Shown: in pieces, positions 7,666 through 15,149 of the stretch
How positions within the stretch are numbered: the first letter of the stretch is position 1
How the letters are laid out: each line of letters begins with the position of its first letter
Position numbers and translations under genes: made by a program
From: Prosthecobacter debontii
GTDB lineage: Bacteria; Verrucomicrobiota; Verrucomicrobiia; Verrucomicrobiales; Akkermansiaceae
NCBI GenBank assembly: GCA_945870855.1
Contig: CAMBTP010000006.1
Location: 1 to 64,000 of the forward strand
Length of the DNA: 64,000 nt
Reading direction: 5' to 3'
The notes under the pieces: model-generated
What the model was told of the DNA's origin: nothing
What the model saw: the letters and a program-made list of their open reading frames with translations, nothing else
Database searches by the model: none

Positions 7666-8637
7666 ATGAACCCTGCCCTTGAAACACTCGCACTCGCTTT
7701 GCGTGAGCACGCCATCGTTCAACCCGCCCTGTTCCTTGGCGCAGAGCCGCATCCGGATCTCCTCCGTGCCACCGGATGGCAGCCGTTGAAGCCGCTCTCT
7801 GATCTTTGCGCGACCGCAGGGATGAGTATGGCTGATGAACCTCAGGGGAAATATGCAACCGTCCTTTTTCTCCCGGGGAAATCGAAAGAAGAGACCCTCG
7901 CCGGTTTCGCCCGCGCCCATAATTTCCTCGCGCCCGGCGGTATACTTATCGCCGCGCTCGCGAACACATCGGGTGCCGCCCGTTTTGAGAAAGAGCTCTC
8001 CAAGGCCGCCCCGCTACTCTTCTCCGTTTCAAAAAACAAGTGCCGCGCGTTCGCTGTTGGGAATACAGAACCATGGGATACCGCCATCCTCACAGCATGG
8101 CGCGGACTTTCCGAACCCCGCATCATACGGAATACTACATTTACCGTAGTTCCCGGCGTGTTCAGCGCAGATCACATCGATCCCGGCTCCGCCCTGCTCG
8201 CGGAATATCTCCCCGCCTCCCTGCGCGGTGAGATCGCGGATCTCGGCGCCGGATGGGGTTTCCTCAGCCATGTCGCCTTGGGAAAATGCCCGGGCATCAC
8301 CCGCATCGATCTCTTCGAGGCCGACTCCCGAGCCCTCGCCTGCTCCCGGAAAAACGTCACCGGCGCGGCGGAGTTCCATTGGCACGACGTCACTGCCGGC
8401 CTGCCGGGCAAATACGACCACATCCTCACCAACCCGCCCTTCCACACCGGCCAGGCGCGGGACATCGGCCTCGGCCATGCCTTCCTCACCACCGCCGCCC
8501 GTTCCCTGAAACGCGGAGGCTGCCTTCACCTCGTCGCCAACCGCCAGCTCCCTTACGAGGCGCATTTGGAATCACTCGGACTCCGCCCCCGCCTCCTCGC
8601 GGAAACGGGCGGTTTCAAGGTGATCACTGCCTCGTGA
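7666..8637 (+). CDS. RsmC-like class I SAM-dependent methyltransferase
   Basis: A 323-aa protein of the RsmC/RlmG type: an N-terminal degenerate methyltransferase-like half (about 1-150) and an active C-terminal half. The second half has the SAM-binding motif IADLGAGWGFLS near residue 190 and the catalytic NPPFH motif (ILTNPPFHTG) near residue 255, which is diagnostic of enzymes methylating an exocyclic amino group of a base. RsmC makes m2G1207 in 16S rRNA; RlmG modifies 23S rRNA. I cannot separate the two by eye. The track start at 7531 lies inside the REP-like repeat; the ATG at 7666, directly after the repeat, gives the family's normal N-terminus. Confidence 0.82.
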   Translation: MNPALETLALALREHAIVQPALFLGAEPHPDLLRATGWQPLKPLSDLCATAGMSMADEPQGKYATVLFLPGKSKEETLAGFARAHNFLAPGGILIAALANTSGAARFEKELSKAAPLLFSVSKNKCRAFAVGNTEPWDTAILTAWRGLSEPRIIRNTTFTVVPGVFSADHIDPGSALLAEYLPASLRGEIADLGAGWGFLSHVALGKCPGITRIDLFEADSRALACSRKNVTGAAEFHWHDVTAGLPGKYDHILTNPPFHTGQARDIGLGHAFLTTAARSLKRGGCLHLVANRQLPYEAHLESLGLRPRLLAETGGFKVITAS

Positions 8638-8708
8638 AAATGCCTTAGCGACGGCCGGTTTTGAAAAAATCGGCTTGCGTGACGTGTTATTCTGAAAATA
8701 ATTACGTC

Positions 8709-8957
8709 ATGTCCAAATTGACCCTCCACGTCCCCGAAGACTTGGTCACCGCTGCCAAGAGCGAGGCGGCGACGCGGCGGGTTTCTGTTTCAAAACTTGT
8801 ATCCGACTATTTTGCCTTTCTCGCTGCCAACAATCCCGCGGCGGACAGCGATATAGGAAGGCTCGCTCCCAGAACTCGTCGCTTGGCAGGATGCATTTCC
8901 AGCACGAATACCGACATCGAGGATTACATCGATTATTTGGAGAGAAAGCACTCGTGA
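8709..8957 (+). CDS. VapB-like antitoxin (DUF6364 type)
   Basis: An 82-aa protein beginning MSKLTLHVPEDLV, a beta strand plus helix pattern of ribbon-helix-helix DNA-binding antitoxins, with a 'RRVSVSKLVSDYF' helix. The C-terminal half, ending DIEDYIDYLERKHS, should wrap the toxin. It overlaps the PIN toxin gene by GTGA, the usual antitoxin-first order. Such antitoxins bind both the toxin and their own promoter, so autoregulation is expected. The track start at 8661 is earlier; I chose the ATG at 8709 because the ribbon begins there. Confidence 0.8.
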   Translation: MSKLTLHVPEDLVTAAKSEAATRRVSVSKLVSDYFAFLAANNPAADSDIGRLAPRTRRLAGCISSTNTDIEDYIDYLERKHS

Positions 8958-9370
8958 AAGCCCTCATCGATACGAATGTGATCGTCGATGTTTTGGCAAA
9001 ACGTGAACCATTCTTCGCGGATTCAGCTCTGGTGTTGGATCATGCGGAAAGGGGCGACTACATCGCCATGGTTTGCGCAACCACGATCACCACGATTTTT
9101 TATCTGGTTCGGCGCGAATATGGTTCCGAAGCGACGGTGGAAAGGATCAAGGATTTGACGGCGATTTGCGGCATCGCGCCTGTGAACCGCTCGGTGATCG
9201 ATTCCGCTCTTCACAGCGGTTTTGCGGATTTTGAGGACGCAGTTCTGCATCATTCCGCCGTTCTGGCTGGCGCGGATTGTATCGTGACGCGAAACGTCGC
9301 CGATTTCCGGCAGTCCTCTCTTCTAGTGTATTCACCTACGCAGTTTCTTGCTGCTCTGGGCCAAGAATGA
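8954..9370 (+). CDS. PIN-domain ribonuclease toxin (VapC-like)
   Basis: A 138-aa PIN domain. The first acidic residue is in VKALIDTNVIVDVLA (Asp6), and the later acidic cluster is in DFEDAVLHHSAVLAGADCIVTRNVADF, the standard C-terminal PIN pattern in which the aspartates bind metal. PIN toxins cleave RNA, often tRNA or rRNA. Start is GTG at 8954, overlapping the antitoxin stop by GTGA; the track start at 8891 lies inside the antitoxin. All key acidic residues appear present, so unlike the broken pair at 51.5 kb this toxin should be functional. Confidence 0.85.
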   Translation: MKALIDTNVIVDVLAKREPFFADSALVLDHAERGDYIAMVCATTITTIFYLVRREYGSEATVERIKDLTAICGIAPVNRSVIDSALHSGFADFEDAVLHHSAVLAGADCIVTRNVADFRQSSLLVYSPTQFLAALGQE

Positions 9371-9391
9371 GTGCATTGGGATAACTCACGT

Positions 9392-10678
9392 TCAGATTTT
9401 CCCCAGCACCTCTCCAAAAACCGTGAGCGTCTCATCGAGATCCGCTTCAGTGTGGGCGAGGGAAAGGAAGCCGGTTTCGTAAGGGGAGGGGGCTATATAA
9501 ACGCCACGCTCCAAACAGCCCCAGAAGAACTTTTTGAAGAGGCCGAGATCCTGTTTCATCACGTCATCGACGTTGACGATCTCGCGGTCGGTGAAGAAGA
9601 GGCAGAACATGGAGCCGACTCGGTTGATGCGGTGGGGAATGCCTTTTTCCGTCATCAGGGCGCGAAGGCCGGTCTCGAAATGGAGGCCGAGTTGGTCGAG
9701 GCGGGCGAAGCCGTCGGGTGTGCCGCTGGAAAGCTCGCGGAGCTGGGCGAGGCCCGCCGCCATGGCCAGCGGATTGCCGGAAAGCGTGCCTGCCTGATAG
9801 ACAGGGCCGATCGGCGCGACCATATCCATCACATCCGCGCGTCCGCCGAAAGCGCCGACCGGCAGGCCGCCGCCGATCACCTTGCCAAAACAGGAAAGAT
9901 CCGGTGTGAGGTTTTCCAATCCCTGCACGCCCGCCCTACCGAGGCGGAAGCCGGTCATCACTTCATCGAAGATCAGCAGCGCGCCGTATTGCTTTGTGAT
10001 CGATGAAAGCAGGCTGAGGTATCCGGGTTTCGGGAAAACGAGTCCGGCGTTGGCGGGGTAGGACTCGACGATGATCGCGGCGATCTGTTCTCCCATTTTT
10101 TCGAAAAGCTGGGTGAGCGCCACCGGATCGTTGTAGGAAAGGACGATGGTTTTTTCTGCAAAAGCTTTCGGCACGCCCGCGGAATCTGGCTCGCCGTGGG
10201 TTAGCGCGCCGGAACCGGCGGCGACGAGAAGCGAATCACTATGGCCATGGTAGCAGCCGTTGAATTTCACGATGTAGTCGCGCTTCGTAAAGCCACGTGC
10301 CACGCGGATCGCAGACATGGTGGCCTCGGTGCCCGAGGAGGTCATGCGCACCTTTTCCACCGAGGGCACCCATTCGCAGATCGTCTTCGCCATATCGACC
10401 TCGTAAGGATTCGGAATACCGAAGGAAATGCCGTCCTTGGCGACTTGATGGATCGTGTTTGTGATCGCAACAGGCGCGTGGCCGAGGATGTTCGGCCCCC
10501 ACGAGCCGATGTAGTCGATGTAGGTTTTGTCATCGATGTCGGTGATGCGGCAGCCCTTGGCCCGGCGGACGAAGAATGGCTCGCCATCGACGTTTTTGAA
10601 AGCGCGCACCGGGCTGTTCACGCCCCCCGGGATGTATTGCTTGGCGACGGCGAAAAGTTTGCTGGAGAGATTCGTCAC
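9392..10678 (-). CDS. hemL: Glutamate-1-semialdehyde 2,1-aminomutase
   Basis: A 428-aa PLP enzyme of aminotransferase class III that converts glutamate-1-semialdehyde to 5-aminolevulinate, the step after HemA. Family marks are PGGVNSPVRAF at the N-terminus, SSGTEATMSAIRVARGFT for phosphate binding, IFDEVMTGFR, and the Schiff-base lysine in FGKVIGGGLPVGAFGG (Lys266). Length and start are normal. It is convergent with the toxin gene, ending 21 bases from the toxin stop, and divergent from mraZ. hemA lies 2.6 kb away on the opposite strand, so the two are near but not in one operon. Confidence 0.96.
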   Translation of the reverse strand: MTNLSSKLFAVAKQYIPGGVNSPVRAFKNVDGEPFFVRRAKGCRITDIDDKTYIDYIGSWGPNILGHAPVAITNTIHQVAKDGISFGIPNPYEVDMAKTICEWVPSVEKVRMTSSGTEATMSAIRVARGFTKRDYIVKFNGCYHGHSDSLLVAAGSGALTHGEPDSAGVPKAFAEKTIVLSYNDPVALTQLFEKMGEQIAAIIVESYPANAGLVFPKPGYLSLLSSITKQYGALLIFDEVMTGFRLGRAGVQGLENLTPDLSCFGKVIGGGLPVGAFGGRADVMDMVAPIGPVYQAGTLSGNPLAMAAGLAQLRELSSGTPDGFARLDQLGLHFETGLRALMTEKGIPHRINRVGSMFCLFFTDREIVNVDDVMKQDLGLFKKFFWGCLERGVYIAPSPYETGFLSLAHTEADLDETLTVFGEVLGKI

Positions 10679-11028
10679 GCGGGTAGTCTCAACTCCGTTA
10701 CAAAAGTTCTCAAGGGCGGAGATACGCCGCTAACAAGTTCTCCCGCGAGTGGAACGCCGAAAGCACGTGGAAAACGCAAATTCCGCTTCCCCTCATAGTT
10801 AGGGCATGCGTGTTGAATGCTGTTTTCATTTGTACACATCGCTTCCAAATCCTTAATCTGAAGTACACTTTTTTAAAAACCTCTAGAATTTCTCAAAAAA
10901 AACTCCTTTATTTTTTGAAAAAATCCCGTTTTTATTCAAAAATTCTGTAAATATTTCATACAAAATAATTTGTAACCCACTGTGTATGAACGCTTAAAAA
11001 ATTAAATTAAAATTTCTCACTTTCTTCT
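10679..11028. promoter_or_regulatory. AT-rich promoter region upstream of the dcw cluster
   Basis: Roughly 400 bases separate hemL and mraZ. From about 10800 the composition shifts sharply to A/T with long A and T runs (CTCAAAAAAAACTCC, TTTTTTGAAAAAATCCC), unlike anything else nearby. This is the obvious place for the strong promoter(s) of the 11-kb dcw transcription unit and for hemL. I see no gene here. I could not assign exact -35/-10 boxes with confidence. Confidence 0.5.
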
Positions 11029-11053
11029 TGTGGAAAATGTGTACTAAAGTGTA
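11029..11053 (+). promoter_or_regulatory. Candidate MraZ operator: three GTG repeats at about 10-bp spacing
   Basis: TTGTGGAAAATGTGTACTAA and the following AGTGTAT place GTG triplets at 11030, 11039 and 11049, one per helical turn, 35 to 58 bases before the mraZ start. MraZ proteins bind direct GTG-containing repeats in their own promoter and control the dcw cluster. The spacing and position fit; the binding itself is inference. Confidence 0.55.
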
Positions 11054-11087
11054 TTTTACTTACGTCAACGCGATAGCCATCACTGCA

Positions 11088-11546
11088 ATGAGCGACCAAT
11101 TCCAGCAATACAAGGGCACCTACCCTTACAAGACGGACTCGAAGAATCGGGTCAACGTCGTTGCTGCGTGGAGGCCGCAGCCAGGTGAGAACCTTCATCT
11201 AATGGCGTCGTTCGATAAAAAAAGCGAACTTCCGATTATCAAGGTGATGACGGATGAGGGCATCGCCAGCCGCCTGAGAACCGTCGATGAGCACATCACC
11301 GATCCCGGCGAGAAGGCGGAGATCAAGAGTGAGCTGAAAAGAAACCTGCGCGACGCGAACCTCAACGACCAAGGCAGGCTGCTCATTCCCAAGGATTTCG
11401 CGAACCATGCCGAAATTGAGTCTGACGCGGACGTTTACCTCGTCGCGGGCGATTCGCATTTCGAGGTCTGGAGCAAAGAAAATTACATGAAGGCACTCGG
11501 AGGCCTCGGAGTCGCTCCTGCTCGCAACAAACTCGGCATTTTCTAA
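11088..11546 (+). CDS. mraZ: Transcriptional regulator MraZ
   Basis: A 152-aa AbrB-fold (double SpoVT-AbrB) protein, the same length as the E. coli protein, and first gene of the dcw cluster. The two half-repeats are visible as YKGTYPYKTDSKNRVNVVAAW and LNDQGRLLIPKDFANHAEI; the D-x-(K/Q)-(N/G)-R-(V/L) pattern is the family hallmark. It forms ring oligomers that bind GTG repeats upstream of itself. The track start at 11028 would include 20 residues encoded by the candidate operator itself, so I use the ATG at 11088. A GTG-repeat operator candidate precedes it. Confidence 0.93.
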   Translation: MSDQFQQYKGTYPYKTDSKNRVNVVAAWRPQPGENLHLMASFDKKSELPIIKVMTDEGIASRLRTVDEHITDPGEKAEIKSELKRNLRDANLNDQGRLLIPKDFANHAEIESDADVYLVAGDSHFEVWSKENYMKALGGLGVAPARNKLGIF

Positions 11547-11580
11547 ACCTTTCACTAATCCCACACCCACACTGGCACAC

Positions 11581-12837
11581 ATGCAGTTCAACCGTCCAAG
11601 CCTCGCAAACGAGACGACCTACCTCACGGCGGCTTCCGGCGTGTTCGTCCGTGCGTGGGGGTTGGGTTCCTTTTCCCCAAATTCTCTGGCTGGGCGGATG
11701 AAGTCTCTCGGGACAGAGCTTCATTCGCTTTTTAATCCGGTGCGTCGCGCTGCTCCTGGCTGGTTGTCAGCGCGGCCACCGGTAAATTTTTCCAAAAGAT
11801 CACAAAACAGTGCGCTCGGGACAGCACACGGTTTTGCGTTATCGGACGCCGCGACCGCTCCGGGCTGGTTGTCTGCCTCGGCGTCCGAATCCCTTTCCCC
11901 GGAAGGCTACCACCTTCCTGTCCTCGCCGATGAGGTGCTCGAGATGATGAATGCCGGACCCGGTAAATATATCATCGATGGCACGCTGGGCGGCGGCGGA
12001 CATTCGGAGCTGTTTCTGAAAGCCGGCGCGAAAGTGCTTGGCGTGGATCGTGATCCCGAGGCCCTCGCCCATGCAGGTTCTCGGCTCGCTGGGTTTGCTC
12101 CAAATTTTTCCACCTATCAGGCGAATTTTTCGGAAATCACAGGCCATCCCGGCATCGCGGCGGGAGAACTCGCCGACGGTTTACTGCTCGATCTCGGGGT
12201 TTCCTCGCGCCAGCTAGATTCCGCGTCACGTGGCTTCTCTTTCATGCGTGAGGGTCCACTCGACATGCGCATGGGACCGAACGCGAAAATGACCGCCGCC
12301 GAACTCGTCAACCACTCGCCCGAAGCCGAGATCCTCCGCATCCTTCGCGAATACGGCGAAGAACCGCGTGCTCGCCGGATTGCCGCCGCCATCGTTGAAA
12401 GGCGCTCAGTGAAACCTTTCACCACCACCACGGAACTCGCTGCCTGCATCGAGAAAGCCGTAGGTCGCAGCGGCAAAACGCATCCTGCAACCCGTAGTTT
12501 CCAAGCGATCCGCATGGCGATCAACGAAGAACTCGAATCGCTTATAGCCGTCCTTTCCTCCGCCACCAAGATCCTTAAACCCGGAGGCCGCCTGCTCATC
12601 ATTACATTCCACAGTCTCGAAGACCGCGAGGTTAAGAGATACCTCCGCCAACACTCACAACCTTACATCGACGATCCTACCTGGCCGGAGGCGAGACCGA
12701 ACCCCGACCGCATCTTCCGATTGCTTTCGAAAAAAGCCATCGCGCCCAGCGCCCAAGAAACCTCCGCGAACCCACGAGCCCGTAGTGCAAAACTACGGGT
12801 CGCTCAGCTTTTGGGGGATGAGCCCATCACCGTCTAA
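11581..12837 (+). CDS. rsmH: 16S rRNA m4C1402 methyltransferase RsmH (MraW) with an unusual N-terminal extension
   Basis: SAM-dependent N4-methylation of C1402 in 16S rRNA. The enzyme domain starts near residue 109 (EGYHLPVLADEV) and has the SAM motif IDGTLGGGGHSELFL, LDLGVSSRQLD, RGFSF-MREGPLDMRM and IITFHSLEDREVK. From the ATG at 11581 the protein is 418 aa, about 100 longer than usual. Residues 53-105 are encoded by two tandem hairpin repeats and contain APGWLSA twice. No ATG or GTG lies between 11698 and the domain; a TTG at 11869 is the only late option. The real start could therefore be 11581, ATG 11698 or TTG 11869. Follows mraZ, as in most dcw clusters. Confidence 0.92.
   Translation: MQFNRPSLANETTYLTAASGVFVRAWGLGSFSPNSLAGRMKSLGTELHSLFNPVRRAAPGWLSARPPVNFSKRSQNSALGTAHGFALSDAATAPGWLSASASESLSPEGYHLPVLADEVLEMMNAGPGKYIIDGTLGGGGHSELFLKAGAKVLGVDRDPEALAHAGSRLAGFAPNFSTYQANFSEITGHPGIAAGELADGLLLDLGVSSRQLDSASRGFSFMREGPLDMRMGPNAKMTAAELVNHSPEAEILRILREYGEEPRARRIAAAIVERRSVKPFTTTTELAACIEKAVGRSGKTHPATRSFQAIRMAINEELESLIAVLSSATKILKPGGRLLIITFHSLEDREVKRYLRQHSQPYIDDPTWPEARPNPDRIFRLLSKKAIAPSAQETSANPRARSAKLRVAQLLGDEPITV
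11707..11888 (+). repeat. Two tandem hairpin repeat units inside the 5' part of rsmH
   Basis: Two related units about 104-108 bp apart begin CTCGGGACAG (11707 and 11815). Each carries a hairpin with a shared loop: CTCCTGGCTGGTTGTC (11754) and CTCCGGGCTGGTTGTC (11858). Hairpin A pairs CCGGTG with CACCGG and CGCGCTG with CAGCGCG (11737-11782). Hairpin B pairs TCGGACGCC with GGCGTCCGA perfectly (11842-11888). The stems differ in sequence while the loop is kept, a sign of compensatory change and of selection on structure or of a mobile palindromic family. Confidence 0.8.
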
Positions 12838-12868
12838 ATTTTTCTACAAAACACCACCCGTCACCGTC

Positions 12869-13222
12869 ATGAACCGCCGCCGCCAAGAAACACAGCATCA
12901 AAGGATTTCTCCTTTTGCGATCTTCTCCATCATCCTTGCGATGGCGATCGGAACAATCGGTGGAGTGACACATGTTGTTTATCGGAATTGCCAGATTAAG
13001 ACCGCGCGCGATATCGACGCGGTCGAGCGCCGCATCGAGCAGCATCAACTCGACATCCGAACCGTGGAAATGCGCGCCGATCAGATCCTGAATCTTTTCG
13101 CCATTCGGAAAACTCTTGAGGAGGTCGGCACCGACCTTGTTCCGATCCCTCTCGGTGTCTCGGAGGATATCCTCCCGCCGGATGACGCCTCTGAATCCGC
13201 CTCCGTATCAGCCAGCCTGTGA
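12869..13222 (+). CDS. ftsL: FtsL-like small divisome protein
   Basis: A 117-aa bitopic protein in the ftsL position between rsmH and the transpeptidase gene. It has a short basic cytoplasmic tail (MNRRRQETQHQR), one membrane span around residues 14-38 (FAIFSIILAMAIGTIGGVTHV), and a charged heptad-like helix (RDIDAVERRIEQHQLDIRTVEM) able to form the FtsL/FtsB coiled coil. FtsL sequences are poorly conserved, so the call rests on topology, size and position. The track start at 12785 is inside rsmH; ATG 12869 fits best. Its TGA overlaps the GTG start of ftsI. Confidence 0.75.
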   Translation: MNRRRQETQHQRISPFAIFSIILAMAIGTIGGVTHVVYRNCQIKTARDIDAVERRIEQHQLDIRTVEMRADQILNLFAIRKTLEEVGTDLVPIPLGVSEDILPPDDASESASVSASL

Positions 13223-15144
13223 ACCGCGCTTTCAAAAACCGTTGCATCGTCCTCTGCCTGGTCTTGGTGACCTTGCTCAGTGCCTTGTCCGCGCGCCTCG
13301 TCCAGATTCAGCTTGTAGACAGGCAACGCTATGCCGCTTCTTCATCCAGAGCATTCCATCGTGTTGAGCGGCTACCTGCAATCCGTGGAATGATTGTGGA
13401 TCGCAACGGCGAGCCCATTGCGAAAAGCATTCCAGTGGCCTCCGTCTTCGTGGATAAAAACCACCTCTACGATCCCAAGCTTGCTTCCTTCGGCCTCGCT
13501 TACATTGAGGCTTCTGAGGATAGCTCATGGAAAAAGCTCTCTGCGGAGGCGCGCGTCCGTCGCATCTATTCCTTACGCGGTGAGATCCTTGCCCGCGAAA
13601 CACCTGATGCGATCGTGGATAAGCACCTTGCCCGCATGATCTACCTCCTCGCCCGACCGCTTGGCATGAAACGCGACGAGATGCGCACCGCCATCGAGAC
13701 GAGTAAAGCGAAGTGGTTCCCCATCGCCAAGGAGATCCCGGACGATATTGCAGAAGGGCTGCGCGAAATTGTTGGGGAAAATTACATCCAGGGCATCGCT
13801 TTCGAAAATACGATAAAGCGCTGGTATACAAATCCGGATATCGCCACCCACCTCACTGGCTTCACGGGTGAAGTGGAGGAGAAAACTGAAGATGGCAAAA
13901 CAGCCTACCGGATGGCAGGTCGTTTCGGGATCGAATCTTCTCAAGAGGAATTTCTGACAGGGCGCGATGGCCGCCGCGAGCACCGTAGAGATTCGCGCGG
14001 CTTGATCATTCCCGGTACGGCCAACAGCTTGCTGCCTCCTCGCGCCGGACTTAACGTAAAACTCACCATCGATATCGGTATGCAGGCGATCGTGGAGGAA
14101 GAGTTGGATGCGGGACTCGCCGAGTTCAAAGCGAAGCGAGGTGCGGTGATTGTCATAGATCCCAAAACCGGCGAAGTTCTAGCCATGGTTTCACGCCCGC
14201 ATTTCAATCTTAATGATAAATTAGATCTGCAGGAAAACTCCTTCAATTACGCGATCCAAGCAAAATTCGAACCGGGCTCAACAATCAAAATTTTAGCTAC
14301 TTCTAGTGCTTTGAACGAGAAATTGGTTACGCCCAACACGGTGTTCTTTTGCCCGAGTTATCTACAGGAGAATAAATTCAGTGTGAAGGATTCTCACTCT
14401 TCCGGGATGCTTACTTTCGAGCAGATCATCCAGAAATCGAACAATATAGGCTGCTGGAAAATGGCCAAGCAGCTCGGCACGAAGCGCTATTACCAATACG
14501 TGCATGGCTTTGGTTTCGGTCAACGCTCTGGCATCCAACTCAGCGGCGAGAACCCAGGCACCGCCGCAGTCCCCACCCTGCCGGTTGATTTCTCACGTTC
14601 TGCTTACGGATATTTCATTGGTGTTACGCCGATCCAAATGGCCGCCGCTTATAGTGTGATCGCTGGTGATGGTCGTCTCTTGAAGCCTACGATCGTCAAG
14701 TCTCTCGTCGCCAACGACGGGACGGTGGTCGATGAGTTCCTACCGGAATCCCGCGGTCAGGTAATTTCTCCCGCTACAGCCGCAAAAATGCGCACCGCCC
14801 TTCATAAGGTAACCCAGCTCGGCGGCACTGCCCAGAAAGCATGCGTTGCCGGTTACAAAGTCTGTGGAAAAACCGGCACCGCTGTCTTTCACGACCCCAA
14901 GCGGGGAGGATATATTAACGGATCTTATGTCGTGTCCTTTGCCGGATTCATGCCCGCTGATGATCCGGCCTTCGTCTGCTACGTTGTTATCGAGGATCCG
15001 AAGACGACCGAGGTAACACGCTACGGTGGAACCATCGCCGCCCCCATTTTCTCGAAAATCGCGACACGCCTCGCAGCTCACATGAATCTGGCACCCACCG
15101 AGCCGATCAAGGATTCCAAAGATCCAATCGCCAAGTCCCATTAA
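13219..15144 (+). CDS. ftsI: Septal peptidoglycan transpeptidase (FtsI / class B PBP3-type)
   Basis: A 641-aa class B penicillin-binding protein that cross-links septal peptidoglycan with FtsW. Topology: short cytoplasmic tail, one span (about 9-28), a pedestal dimerisation domain (RLPAIRGMIVDRNGEPIAKS), then the transpeptidase domain. The catalytic motifs are all visible: STIK with Ser354, SNN at 407-409 and KTGT at 551-554. Start is GTG, overlapping the ftsL stop by GTGA, so expression is coupled. It lacks C-terminal PASTA domains. Ends six bases before murE. Confidence 0.95.
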   Translation: MNRAFKNRCIVLCLVLVTLLSALSARLVQIQLVDRQRYAASSSRAFHRVERLPAIRGMIVDRNGEPIAKSIPVASVFVDKNHLYDPKLASFGLAYIEASEDSSWKKLSAEARVRRIYSLRGEILARETPDAIVDKHLARMIYLLARPLGMKRDEMRTAIETSKAKWFPIAKEIPDDIAEGLREIVGENYIQGIAFENTIKRWYTNPDIATHLTGFTGEVEEKTEDGKTAYRMAGRFGIESSQEEFLTGRDGRREHRRDSRGLIIPGTANSLLPPRAGLNVKLTIDIGMQAIVEEELDAGLAEFKAKRGAVIVIDPKTGEVLAMVSRPHFNLNDKLDLQENSFNYAIQAKFEPGSTIKILATSSALNEKLVTPNTVFFCPSYLQENKFSVKDSHSSGMLTFEQIIQKSNNIGCWKMAKQLGTKRYYQYVHGFGFGQRSGIQLSGENPGTAAVPTLPVDFSRSAYGYFIGVTPIQMAAAYSVIAGDGRLLKPTIVKSLVANDGTVVDEFLPESRGQVISPATAAKMRTALHKVTQLGGTAQKACVAGYKVCGKTGTAVFHDPKRGGYINGSYVVSFAGFMPADDPAFVCYVVIEDPKTTEVTRYGGTIAAPIFSKIATRLAAHMNLAPTEPIKDSKDPIAKSH

Positions 15145-15149
15145 TTGAA

